A model generated the notes under the pieces. It was not told the DNA's origin and searched no databases. It was given only the letters and a program-made list of their open reading frames with translations. A stretch of 8,264 nucleotides of DNA from JABMMZ01 sp964600345 (lineage in GTDB: Bacteria > Bacteroidota > Bacteroidia > NS11-12g > UBA955), in the NCBI GenBank assembly GCA_964600345.1, contig CAZRKA010000149.1, forward strand, positions 1 through 8,264, written 5' to 3'. The translations under genes and the position numbers were made by a program. Of the stretch, positions 1 to 6,571 are shown piece after piece. Every line of letters starts with the position of its first letter. Positions within the stretch are counted from its first letter, which is position 1.

Positions 1-800
1 GTACCGGCCTGATCGTTGTTTTCGCTTCCTTTTTTCTCTGTACCCGCAAATCCTGAGCCAAATTCCAATCCTTTGACGGCATTGATGCTGAATATGGCTT
101 TTGCCAGATCTGCATTCAGTTTATCGAACAGAGGTTCGCCCAATCCCGGCGGGCAACCTTTAATTCGGGTACTTATTATTCCACCAAGGCTGTCTCCTTC
201 TTCTGAAGCCTGTTTGATTAAAGCTTCCATTCTTGAAGCAGTTTCCATTTCAGGACATCTGACTTTATTGGTTTCTGCATTGCTCCAGTCAAGTGCGTAA
301 ATATTCTCAACTGCTTCACTTCCAATCCTGCTTACAACCGATTGTATTTTGATTCCGCAGGTTTCAGTCAGGTATTGTTTTGCCAATGCTCCGGCAGCCA
401 CCCATGCGGATGTCAGTCGCGCACTGCTGCGCCCGCCACCACGGTGATCCCTGATACCGTATTTTTCTTCATATACGTTGTCGGCATGACCCGGGCGGTA
501 TATATCTTTCAAAGCATCATAGTCTCCGGGATTCTGCGATGTATTGGGAATGAGTATACATATAGGCGCTCCGGTACTGCGTTCTTCATACAAACCTGAG
601 ATTATTTCGAAGTCGTCGGTTTCATTGCGAGGACTGGTAATGTCAGATTGACCCGGACGCCGGCGCTGGAGATCTTTTTTTATAAGTTTTCTGTCGATCA
701 GGAAACCGGATGGGAACCCGTCTATAACGACACCTGTTGCCTTTCCATGCGATTCGCCGAATGAGGTAATGATGAGGCTATGTCCCAAGCTGTTTGCCAT
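1..800 (-). CDS. aroC: Chorismate synthase, 3' end cut by window edge
   Basis: Chorismate synthase makes chorismate from 5-enolpyruvylshikimate 3-phosphate, the last step of the shikimate pathway, using reduced FMN in the cytoplasm. The frame opens at ATG 800-798 and stays open to the left edge, giving 266 complete codons of a protein that is usually about 350-370 residues long. Visible motifs are GESHG at residues 15-19, RRRPGQS at 46-52, RPGHAD at 102-107, RDHRGGGRSSAR at 117-128 and SINAVKG near residue 230. The two histidines regarded as catalytic in the family, His18 and His105, are present. Several neighbouring positions are unusual: SARLT replaces the near-universal SARET, HADN replaces HADY, and YEERSTG replaces FEGxTTG. 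The start is 28 bp after the rny stop, so it is probably the last gene of a zapA-rny-aroC transcript. No clear ribosome binding site precedes the ATG. The family assignment is secure; whether activity is normal is not known. Confidence 0.95.
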   Translation of the reverse strand, partial: MANSLGHSLIITSFGESHGKATGVVIDGFPSGFLIDRKLIKKDLQRRRPGQSDITSPRNETDDFEIISGLYEERSTGAPICILIPNTSQNPGDYDALKDIYRPGHADNVYEEKYGIRDHRGGGRSSARLTSAWVAAGALAKQYLTETCGIKIQSVVSRIGSEAVENIYALDWSNAETNKVRCPEMETASRMEALIKQASEEGDSLGGIISTRIKGCPPGLGEPLFDKLNADLAKAIFSINAVKGLEFGSGFAGTEKKGSENNDQAG

Positions 801-828
801 GGATCAGCACTTGATTGATTGAAATAAA

Positions 829-2373
829 TTATTTGGCGAAGTTGACGGCTCGTTTTTCGCGGATAACAGTAATTTTGATCTGACCCGGATAAATCATTTC
901 TTTCATGATTTTCTGCGAAATCTCAAAACTCAGATTGTCTACTTCCTTGTCGCTGGCTTTTTCACTGTCAACCATAACGCGCAGTTCACGACCTGCCTGA
1001 ATGGCAAATGCCTTGTCGACACCTTTAAAACTCATGGCAAGGGCCTCAAGGTCTTTGAGTCGTTTGATATAGTTTTCAGTGTCCTCACGTCTTGCACCCG
1101 GTCTCGATCCGCTGATAGCGTCACAAGCCTGTATGATCGGCGAAAGCATACTTGTCATTTCTATCTCGTCGTGGTGAGCGCCAATAGCATTGACAACCTC
1201 TGGATGTTCACCGTATTTCTCGGCCCATTTCATACCAAGCAAAGCGTGTGGTGTTTCCGCGTCATCTTCGGGTACTTTACCGATATCGTGCAGAAGTCCG
1301 GCGCGTTTGGCAAGTTTGGCATTTAATCCTAGCTCAGTTGCCATAGTAGCACAAAGATTGGCAACCTCACGGCTGTGTTTAAGCAGGTTTTGTCCATAAG
1401 ACGAACGGTAGCGCATTCTTCCGACTATCCTGATTAGTTCAGGGTGAAGTCCGGTTATGCCTAGATCAACAACAGTGCGTTGTCCTATTTCAATTATTTC
1501 CTGTTCAATGTCCTTTCTGGTTTTTTCAACGATTTCTTCAATGCGGGCCGGATGTATTCTTCCATCGGCAACCAGTTTATGCAGGGATAGTCTGGCTATT
1601 TCTCTTCTGACCGGGTCAAATCCTGACAGTACAATTGCTTCAGGGGTATCATCAACTATAATTTCAATACCTGTAGCGGCTTCCAGTGCCCGGATATTGC
1701 GTCCTTCTCTTCCGATGATACGTCCTTTGATATCGTCATTTTCGAGGTTAAATACGGTAACTGTATTTTCAATAGCCGTTTCTGCCGCGGTTCTTTGAAT
1801 AGTTTGAAGAACTATGCGCTTGGCTTCTTTAGTTGCATTCAGTTTAGCTTCCTCGACTATGATTTTGCTCTGACTGATGGCATCTGTGTGAGCCTCTGCT
1901 TTCACAGCTTCAATCATCTGGGCTTTTGCTTCATCTACAGAAAGATTAGCTACTTTTTCCAGCATTTTAATCTGCTGCTGTCTGCTTTGTTCCACTTCAT
2001 TTTCTTTGCGGGCCAATGCGTTTTGCTGAGTCGAAATCTGTGATTTGAGTTTCTCGAGTTCGTCTTCCTTAACTTTATAAGATCTGATCTTGTCGTCGAG
2101 AGATTGCTCTTTTTGTTTGATTCTGTTTTCGGCAACCTGAATTTCAGAATTTCTTCTCTGAACTTCTTTTTCGTGTTCTGATTTTAATGCAAGGAATCTT
2201 TCTTTTGATTCCAGCATTTTGCTCTGTTTAATAGCTTCGGCTTTTGTTTTGGCTTCTTCAAGAAAAAGATTGGCTTGTGCCTGTTGTTGTTTCTTGATGA
2301 TTGGCATGCCGGCCAGATAACCGATTGCAAGCCCCGCCAAAAGCCCGATTGCGATGTACAATACTATGCTCAT
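829..2373 (-). CDS. rny: Ribonuclease Y (membrane-anchored endoribonuclease)
   Basis: RNase Y is a membrane-tethered endoribonuclease that starts the decay of many mRNAs. The 514-residue product has the full family layout. A single N-terminal membrane helix lies at about residues 2-21. A long charged coiled coil, rich in Glu, Lys and Gln, runs from about 28 to 200. A KH RNA-binding domain begins near 208 with its GxxG loop GREG at 221-224. An HD domain follows with His333, His362-Asp363 (in LLHDIGK) and later histidines at 400-401. The length fits the usual 510-520. I chose the ATG at 2373-2371 because the protein then begins directly with the membrane helix. The frame is open further upstream to an ATG at 2451, but those 26 residues look unlike the family N-terminus and would overlap the end of zapA. 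It lies 55 bp after zapA and 28 bp before aroC, all on one strand, suggesting one operon. There is no good Shine-Dalgarno sequence. Confidence 0.96.
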   Translation of the reverse strand: MSIVLYIAIGLLAGLAIGYLAGMPIIKKQQQAQANLFLEEAKTKAEAIKQSKMLESKERFLALKSEHEKEVQRRNSEIQVAENRIKQKEQSLDDKIRSYKVKEDELEKLKSQISTQQNALARKENEVEQSRQQQIKMLEKVANLSVDEAKAQMIEAVKAEAHTDAISQSKIIVEEAKLNATKEAKRIVLQTIQRTAAETAIENTVTVFNLENDDIKGRIIGREGRNIRALEAATGIEIIVDDTPEAIVLSGFDPVRREIARLSLHKLVADGRIHPARIEEIVEKTRKDIEQEIIEIGQRTVVDLGITGLHPELIRIVGRMRYRSSYGQNLLKHSREVANLCATMATELGLNAKLAKRAGLLHDIGKVPEDDAETPHALLGMKWAEKYGEHPEVVNAIGAHHDEIEMTSMLSPIIQACDAISGSRPGARREDTENYIKRLKDLEALAMSFKGVDKAFAIQAGRELRVMVDSEKASDKEVDNLSFEISQKIMKEMIYPGQIKITVIREKRAVNFAK

Positions 2374-2428
2374 TTTTATTATATGGTTTAATTGAACCGC
2401 TATAATAAAAACCGGTTTTAACGCAGGG

Positions 2429-2731
2429 TCACGGTTTGAGAATATGCTCAATATCGCTGATTTGCTCTTCTAAGGGCGAAAAATCAATGCTTTGCTCGCG
2501 ATATTGTATGTTTTCATTTGATTTATTCAGGGCATCTACTGCAAATTCCAAAGCAGCCATTGCCAGGCCGTCAATTTTGTCTTTTACAGAAAAATTACTG
2601 TTGAAAAATCCCATTTTCTCATTCAGAAGCTTTACAGCCTTTCTGACATATTCTTCCTCTTTGGCTTGTATCTTCAAAGGGTATATCCTGTCACCAATAT
2701 TAACCTTGATTGAGATATCCTGTATTGCCAT
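2429..2731 (-). CDS. zapA: Cell division protein ZapA-like
   Basis: ZapA proteins bind FtsZ and cross-link its filaments, stabilising the Z ring at mid-cell. This 100-residue protein has the expected form. An N-terminal globular part (about 1-45) contains the pattern I-x-V-x-I-x-x-R-x-Y-P-L, followed by EEEYVRKAVKLLNEK. A helical segment rich in Ala and Leu at about 50-72 (DGLAMAALEFAVDAL) leads to a charged helical tail. E. coli ZapA is about 109 residues, so the size fits. It is directly upstream of rny on the same strand, an arrangement I recall as common in Bacteroidota, which supports the assignment. It appears to be the first gene of the zapA-rny-aroC unit, with a candidate promoter about 40-70 bp upstream. 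No ribosome binding site is obvious. The short, low-complexity sequence makes this less certain than its enzyme neighbours. Confidence 0.85.
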   Translation of the reverse strand: MAIQDISIKVNIGDRIYPLKIQAKEEEYVRKAVKLLNEKMGFFNSNFSVKDKIDGLAMAALEFAVDALNKSNENIQYREQSIDFSPLEEQISDIEHILKP

Positions 2732-2773
2732 TTGGTTTTATTGCGTTTTGAGCCGTTTTTTATTCAGCTAATT

Positions 2774-2803
2774 CAAAGGCAATAATAGGTAATATTTTTC
2801 AAA
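2774..2803 (-). promoter_or_regulatory. Candidate Bacteroidota-type promoter for zapA-rny-aroC
   Basis: Read on the minus strand, TTTG (2803-2800) is followed after 18 bases by TGCCTTTG (2781-2774). The second element matches the Bacteroidota -7 consensus TAnnTTTG at all but one fixed position, and the spacing is close to the usual 19-21. Transcription would begin about 35 bases before the zapA ATG. This is motif matching by eye in AT-rich DNA, so the call is tentative. Confidence 0.4.
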
Positions 2804-2823
2804 TGATTGACATAAAATGTAAA

Positions 2824-2838
2824 ACAAGCAGCTCTTGT
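2824..2838 (-). terminator. Weak candidate terminator after the YciO-family gene
   Basis: On the minus strand ACAAG-AGCTG-CTTGT forms a five-pair stem with a five-base loop, extended by a possible G-U pair and followed by TTTTACATTTTAT. It sits about 70 bases past the stop of the YciO-family gene and upstream of the zapA promoter candidate, where a terminator would make sense. The stem is short and the T run is interrupted, so it may not act as one. Confidence 0.25.
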
Positions 2839-2910
2839 CAGGTTCCTGATTAATAGCGCCTGTATATCAGCTAAATCCGATTGTAAGTTGAATTTTTAAT
2901 AGAGCTAAAT

Positions 2911-3525
2911 CTATTTAATTTCTACCGGTCCTTCTCTGATCAATTCAGGTTCTTCGTTGCTGCAGTCAATAACTGCTGATCCCTGCATGCCTCCGCTGCC
3001 GGCATCAATTATCCATTTTACGGCATGGCCATAGAAAAGTTCTATGTCATAGACGTCACTTAAAAACTGCTCTGAATGTTCAGGGTGGTGCACCGAAGCA
3101 CTCACAAGGGGTTCGCCGCACATTTCAACCAAAGACATGGCAATTAAAGAATCCGGAACTCTGATACCAATGGTTTTCCGCTTGTTGAGAAATAGTTTGG
3201 GCACTTTGTTGTTTGCTTTCAGAATAAAAGTAAATGGACCGGGAAGGTTTCGGTTCATCAGTTTATAAATGTTCTTATTGAATTGCAATGTGTAATCGCT
3301 TATGTGTTTCAGATTTGAACAAAGTATGGAGAGATTTGCCTTTTCCGGTTTTTTACCAACCAGTTTGCATATTTTTTCAATGCCATCGCGGTTGCTTAAA
3401 GTACAAACAAAGGCATAAAGTGTATCGGTAGGGCAGATGACAACTGATCCGGAACTCAGGTCATTTGCAACCTGCCGCAGAAGGCGTAAGTCCGGATTTT
3501 TTTCCCTCAGTTCAATTGAAGACAT
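2911..3525 (-). CDS. YciO/Sua5/YrdC-family protein (threonylcarbamoyl-AMP synthase-like)
   Basis: The 204-residue protein has a single YrdC-type domain. Members of this fold include Sua5 and TsaC, which make threonylcarbamoyl-AMP from threonine, bicarbonate and ATP for the t6A modification of tRNA. Visible motifs are PTDTLYA at residues 32-38, PGPFTFILK at 95-103, RKTIGIRVPD at 116-125, EPLVSAS shortly after, and a C-terminal LIREGPVE. The length (E. coli YciO is 206) and the wording around the PG-x-x-TFILK and RKTIG-x-RVP blocks are closer to YciO than to TsaC or the longer Sua5. YciO-type proteins have a less certain role in t6A synthesis, so this may not be the organism's main enzyme. It starts 29 bp after the DUF3078 gene, so the two are probably co-transcribed. 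The ATG at 3525-3523 lies a normal distance before the PTDT motif. Confidence 0.88.
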   Translation of the reverse strand: MSSIELREKNPDLRLLRQVANDLSSGSVVICPTDTLYAFVCTLSNRDGIEKICKLVGKKPEKANLSILCSNLKHISDYTLQFNKNIYKLMNRNLPGPFTFILKANNKVPKLFLNKRKTIGIRVPDSLIAMSLVEMCGEPLVSASVHHPEHSEQFLSDVYDIELFYGHAVKWIIDAGSGGMQGSAVIDCSNEEPELIREGPVEIK

Positions 3526-3554
3526 CTGCTTTCTTTTAACTTGATTTCAGTTTG

Positions 3555-4616
3555 CTATAGCTTGTCGCCAAATTTTGCCGAAAAGCCGATACCGAAGAAG
3601 TTTTTCAACTGCCAGTTGCGCTGGGTTAATTCCTGAACATTATTGGTGTCGACATCATAATCCCAGATAATCTGGTTGATTATAACAACCGAAATGTATT
3701 TGTTGATTTTCATGTTGATGGTATTTTGCCAGTTGACATCTATCTGTTCGAACGGAGAGGCAGAGGAAGTGTCGCTGAATGTTTTGTAATTCTGGAACAA
3801 TTCAAGTCGCGATTGATAAGTGATGTTTTTTGCAACTTCTTTATTAAAGGTGATGTTCAGATACCAGCCGAGTTCCATACGCAGTTTTTGACCGTCTTTG
3901 ATTTTTCTGATAATATTGCCTGCAGTATCTCTTTCGTATTCAGCGGCCTCAACGCCGTATAATCCAAGATCAGCCAGCCTTTGTTCCCTAACCAGTGTAT
4001 ATTTTGCGGTTATTGGCGAAAAATAAATTGACCAGTGCGGTTTTGGTTTGTAATCCAGTCCCACCGAAATATATCCGAATCCCTGCGCAAGGAAGTTGGA
4101 AACATGGTTACCTCTGCGCATAATGTCTTCAGGCGACCAGCCGGGAAACATCTGGGTATTCAAACTCAGCAAGGCTGAATAATTCAGTTTATCAGTTATT
4201 CTTCTTCCGTATTTGGTCAGAAAAACCAGTTTGTCCTCGTTTTTTACAAATGGGTTGCTCACTTTGTTGCCTGGAGATGCCGGATCGTCTATTTTAGCTT
4301 CTCCGTTTCTGATTACACCATAAGCCAGGTCAAGGTAATTTTCCCAGATTCCTTTTCCGTTATAACTTTTGTATATGGCAAACAAACTGGTGTTTGCTGT
4401 TAATGCCGTATTGTTAGTACCGCCTTGTGCCCAGTTCGAAAAACTGGTATTGGATAAACTGCTGCTGAAAAAACCGCCCCTTACCCAGCCACTGTCTTTT
4501 ACTTCCTTGCGGGTGTTGCCTTCGGCGGCTTTCTTTTTAACATCTTCGTCTGATGTCTGGGCGTTGACAGCTAAAAGGGCTGTCATGAAAGTTAAGATTA
4601 AGGTTGATTTTTTCAT
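3555..4616 (-). CDS. DUF3078 family protein, probable outer-membrane beta-barrel
   Basis: This is a 353-residue exported protein of unknown function. Residues 1-20 form a signal peptide: MKKS, a hydrophobic stretch, then a likely cut after the Ala near 19. After a charged linker, GWVRGG (43-48) and SFSNWAQGG (58-66) match the opening of the Bacteroidota DUF3078 family, where a Gly-Trp segment and an NWA-x-GG motif precede beta strands. The rest alternates aromatic or hydrophobic with polar residues (for example YLDLAYGVI, WSIYFSPITAKYTLV, LRMELGWYLNITF), and the chain ends in short strands including FFGIGFSAKFG. That pattern suggests an outer-membrane barrel, but this is inference and no substrate can be named. 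It is the first gene before the YciO-family gene, which starts 29 bp downstream. AGG lies shortly before the ATG, at best a weak ribosome binding site. Confidence 0.85.
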   Translation of the reverse strand: MKKSTLILTFMTALLAVNAQTSDEDVKKKAAEGNTRKEVKDSGWVRGGFFSSSLSNTSFSNWAQGGTNNTALTANTSLFAIYKSYNGKGIWENYLDLAYGVIRNGEAKIDDPASPGNKVSNPFVKNEDKLVFLTKYGRRITDKLNYSALLSLNTQMFPGWSPEDIMRRGNHVSNFLAQGFGYISVGLDYKPKPHWSIYFSPITAKYTLVREQRLADLGLYGVEAAEYERDTAGNIIRKIKDGQKLRMELGWYLNITFNKEVAKNITYQSRLELFQNYKTFSDTSSASPFEQIDVNWQNTINMKINKYISVVIINQIIWDYDVDTNNVQELTQRNWQLKNFFGIGFSAKFGDKL

Positions 4617-4683
4617 AAGCCTGAGTTTGGTTTTTATGTTTTGGTACTTTGATTTAAGGATATTAAGGTTAAAGTTTATGCAA

Positions 4684-4695
4684 TCAGATATCTGA
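4684..4695. repeat. 12-bp perfect palindrome upstream of the DUF3078 gene
   Basis: TCAGATATCTGA reads identically on both strands and lies 68 bases before the DUF3078 start codon, in the 150-bp gap after mscL. The position fits a protein-binding site near the promoter of this gene. No convincing promoter elements were found beside it, and a palindrome of this size can occur by chance. Confidence 0.3.
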
Positions 4696-4742
4696 ATAAA
4701 ACGCTTTGTTGGTTTTATCTGAGAGCTCGGGTCTTTATGTAC

Positions 4743-4760
4743 TTACACCTGTTGGTGTAA
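4743..4760. repeat. Perfect hairpin just past the mscL stop
   Basis: TTACACC, a four-base loop and GGTGTAA form a perfect seven-pair inverted repeat starting six bases after the mscL stop codon. In the mscL transcript it would make a compact stem-loop. It is not followed by a T run on the minus strand, so it is not a standard intrinsic terminator. It could protect the mRNA 3' end, slow the polymerase, or be an operator for the DUF3078 gene downstream. Confidence 0.45.
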
Positions 4761-4766
4761 TAAGTA

Positions 4767-5054
4767 TCAGATTTTTTCTTTTGCCTTATTCATGAGTTTA
4801 ACAATCATGAAAAGCACAAAAGCAATCAGAAGGAAATTGATTCCTGCAGCAACAAGTTTGCCGTAGGTAAACGGTCCGGCTTTGAGATCTTCAATTTTGT
4901 CAAAACCACCAATCAGTGCAATAATCGGCATGATCATGTCGTTGACAAGAGAGTCTACAATTTTTTGAAATGCACCGCCAAGTATCACTGCTACTGCCAG
5001 GTCGATTACATTTCCTTTGTTGATGAATTCTTTAAATTCTGATATAAATCCCAT
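4767..5054 (-). CDS. mscL: Large-conductance mechanosensitive channel, short form
   Basis: MscL opens a large pore in the inner membrane when turgor rises and lets small solutes escape during osmotic downshock. The N-terminus is typical: MGFISEFKEFINKGNVIDLAVAVILGGAF includes the amphipathic first helix and the Gly/Ala-rich pore-lining first membrane helix (about 15-40), then KIVDSLVNDMIMPIIALIGG. The second membrane helix is NFLLIAFVLFMIVKLMNK at about 73-90. At 95 residues it is well below the 125-145 typical of the family. The periplasmic loop is reduced to about 20 residues, and the cytoplasmic C-terminal helix bundle after the second membrane helix is missing. The DNA after the TGA stop does not continue the family sequence, so this looks like a real short form and not a recent frameshift. 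It appears to be a single-gene unit between the sucC terminator and the hairpin at 4743-4760. No promoter or ribosome binding site could be picked out. Confidence 0.93.
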   Translation of the reverse strand: MGFISEFKEFINKGNVIDLAVAVILGGAFQKIVDSLVNDMIMPIIALIGGFDKIEDLKAGPFTYGKLVAAGINFLLIAFVLFMIVKLMNKAKEKI

Positions 5055-5130
5055 AGTGTTGATTGTTTGATTACTGCGAATTTATGGTTAAAATATCATA
5101 AATCTAATGCAGTGTTTTAAAATATAAGCC

Positions 5131-5150
5131 CGAATCAAACCGGAGATTCG
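5131..5150. repeat. Inverted repeat upstream of mscL
   Basis: CGAATC and GATTCG, separated by eight bases, form a six-pair inverted repeat about 80 bases before mscL. Neither strand has a T run after it. It may be an operator or leader structure. The rest of the 5055-5210 gap is AT-rich with no other signal I can support. Confidence 0.25.
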
Positions 5151-5210
5151 TAAGTTCACATGACTTAAGTTTTTGATTATTAAGTAAAAGAAATCCGGAA
5201 ATAACATCAT

Positions 5211-5245
5211 AAAATAAAAAAAGTCCGCCATCAGACGGACTTTTT
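5211..5245 (-). terminator. Intrinsic terminator of sucC
   Basis: AAAAAGTCCG (5218-5227) and CGGACTTTTT (5236-5245) form a ten-pair stem around an eight-base loop. On the minus strand the stem is followed by an uninterrupted T run and then an AT-rich stretch. It lies 17 bases after the sucC stop codon, which ends sucC as a single-gene transcript before mscL. The symmetrical A and T tracts mean it could also stop transcription from the other direction. Confidence 0.92.
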
Positions 5246-5262
5246 AAATGCTAAATGCTATT

Positions 5263-6474
5263 TTATCTTAGAACTTCTTTTACAAGTTCAGCAGCTTCTT
5301 TGAGCAATATGGCAGACTTAACTTCAAGACCGCTTTCGTCAATCAGTTTTTTAGCTTCCTCAGCATTGGTACCCTGCAGGCGCACGATGATTGGCACATG
5401 GATATTGCCTATTTTGTTGTATGCATCTACAACACCCTGGGCAACGCGGTCGCAGCGAACAATACCCCCAAAAATATTGATGAGTATCGCCTTCACATTC
5501 GGGTCGCTTAAAATGATTTTGAAACCGGCTTCCACTGTTTCGGCATTGGCAGTTCCTCCGACATCCAGAAAATTGGCAGGTTCTCCGCCACTCAGTTTAA
5601 TGATATCCATCGTTGCCATAGCAAGTCCTGCGCCGTTAACCATACATCCGACATTGCCATCGAGTTTTACATAGTTAAGGTTGTATTTCTTGGCTTCTAC
5701 TTCAGTTGGATCTTCTTCGCTTTCATCCCTCAATGCTTCGTAATCTTTGTGACGGAAAAGTGCATTCTCGTCGAGGTCAACTTTTGCATCAACCGCAATT
5801 ATCTTGTCATCGGAGGTTTTAAGAACAGGATTGATTTCGAACATTGCACTGTCAGTTTCTTCGTAAGCTTTATATAAAGCAGTTACAAATTTTTCCATTT
5901 CTTTTTGGGCAGTTCCGCTCAGTCCCAGGTTGAAAGCAATCTTTCTTGCCTGAAATCCCTGAAACCCGATTTTAGGATCTATCCATTCCCTCTGAAGTTT
6001 TTCAGGAGTGTGTTCTGCAACTTCTTCAATATCCATACCGCCTTCGGTAGTGTATATAATAACGTTCTGACCTTTTGCACGGTCGAGTAAAACACTCATG
6101 TAATATTCTTTAGGCTCGCTGGCACCCGGATAAAATACATCTTGCGCTACAAGTACTTTGTTGACTTTTTTACCTTTTTGGCCGGTTTGAATGGTTACCA
6201 GCGTTTTGCCAAGCATGTTGGAAGCAATTGTAGTGACATCATCAAGTGATTTGGCCAGGGCAACCCCTCTCTGTTCACTTCCTTCGATTTTGCCTTTTCC
6301 GCGACCACCTGCATGTATCTGTGCTTTAAGTACTACCCAGCCGCTGCCGGTCTGAGCCTGTATGTCTTTGGCTGCCTGCAATGCCGATTCGGGGCTGTCG
6401 GCAACTATGCCTTCCTGTATGGCTACACCGAAAGATTTTAAAATTTGTTTAGCTTGATATTCGTGAATATTCAT
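5263..6474 (-). CDS. sucC: Succinyl-CoA synthetase beta subunit
   Basis: SucC pairs with the alpha subunit SucD to interconvert succinyl-CoA and succinate while making or using a nucleoside triphosphate, in the TCA cycle. The 403-residue protein (E. coli 388) begins with MNIHEYQAKQIL and has an N-terminal ATP-grasp domain with AGGRGKGKI at 55-63. FEINPV places the metal-binding Asn at 215, and VDAKVDLDENALFRH begins at 228 with the metal-binding Asp at 229. The C-terminal ligase domain follows with NGAGLAMATMD (280-290), GGTAN (306-310), NIFGGIVRCDR (333-343) and RLQGTNAEEAKKL (365-377). It stands alone: no sucD is next to it, and a strong terminator follows. I cannot tell from the sequence whether the complex uses ATP or GTP. 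It is divergent from the ABC ATPase gene, with a candidate -7 element 38 bp upstream and a 14-bp palindrome in the leader. No Shine-Dalgarno sequence is seen. Confidence 0.98.
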   Translation of the reverse strand: MNIHEYQAKQILKSFGVAIQEGIVADSPESALQAAKDIQAQTGSGWVVLKAQIHAGGRGKGKIEGSEQRGVALAKSLDDVTTIASNMLGKTLVTIQTGQKGKKVNKVLVAQDVFYPGASEPKEYYMSVLLDRAKGQNVIIYTTEGGMDIEEVAEHTPEKLQREWIDPKIGFQGFQARKIAFNLGLSGTAQKEMEKFVTALYKAYEETDSAMFEINPVLKTSDDKIIAVDAKVDLDENALFRHKDYEALRDESEEDPTEVEAKKYNLNYVKLDGNVGCMVNGAGLAMATMDIIKLSGGEPANFLDVGGTANAETVEAGFKIILSDPNVKAILINIFGGIVRCDRVAQGVVDAYNKIGNIHVPIIVRLQGTNAEEAKKLIDESGLEVKSAILLKEAAELVKEVLR

Positions 6475-6488
6475 TGAGTGATGATAAA

Positions 6489-6502
6489 TTTCTAATTAGA
6501 AA
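6489..6502. repeat. 14-bp perfect palindrome in the sucC leader
   Basis: TTTCTAATTAGAAA is identical on both strands. It lies 14-28 bases before the sucC ATG and about 10 bases past the candidate -7 element, so it would fall at the start of the transcribed region. That is a good place for a repressor site, and the AT-rich dyad resembles sites bound by helix-turn-helix dimers. No regulator can be named. Confidence 0.4.
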
Positions 6503-6511
6503 AAACGTGGG

Positions 6512-6519
6512 CGAAATTA
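6512..6519 (-). promoter_or_regulatory. Candidate -7 element for sucC
   Basis: Read on the minus strand this is TAATTTCG, matching the Bacteroidota TAnnTTTG element except for one base, 38 bases before the sucC ATG. No TTG is found at the expected -33 distance, because the upstream stretch is a run of A and T. It is the only reasonable candidate in the 97-bp divergent gap. Confidence 0.4.
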
Positions 6520-6533
6520 CAAAAAAATATTGT

Positions 6534-6564
6534 TTTGTTTTGATTAAAATTAAATCCAATTTCG
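6534..6564 (+). promoter_or_regulatory. Candidate promoter for the LolD-like ABC gene
   Basis: TTTG (6534-6537) is followed after 19 bases by CAATTTCG (6557-6564). The spacing is right for a Bacteroidota promoter, but the second element differs from TAnnTTTG at two of six fixed bases. Transcription would start only a few bases before the ATG at 6572, leaving almost no leader. Together with the sucC element it forms an inverted repeat (GCGAAATT at 6511-6518, AATTTCGC at 6558-6565). Confidence 0.35.
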
Positions 6565-6571
6565 CGAAGCA

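Noticed and set aside
16..599. Two open frames on the plus strand (16-300 and 342-599)
   Set aside because: Both are antisense to the conserved chorismate synthase frame and show no protein family features.
1190..2043. Several open frames on the plus strand opposite RNase Y
   Set aside because: Low-complexity Ser/Phe-rich products that mirror the codons of the KH, HD and coiled-coil coding sequence.
2374..2451. Upstream extension of RNase Y by 26 residues to an ATG at 2451
   Set aside because: The added residues do not resemble the family N-terminus, would overlap the end of zapA, and would place a non-hydrophobic stretch before the membrane anchor that normally begins the protein.
2869..2911. 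Nine-base direct repeat AGCTAAATC (2869-2877 and 2903-2911)
   Set aside because: Only two short copies in AT-rich DNA, the second running into the YciO-family stop codon; chance is sufficient.
5099..5106. Possible -7 element (TAGATTTA on the minus strand) for mscL
   Set aside because: The last base does not match the consensus and no TTG lies at the expected upstream distance.
5246..5260. Tandem ATGCTAA/ATGCTAT after the sucC stop
   Set aside because: Two short, imperfect copies with no further units; not evidence of an attachment site or repeat array.
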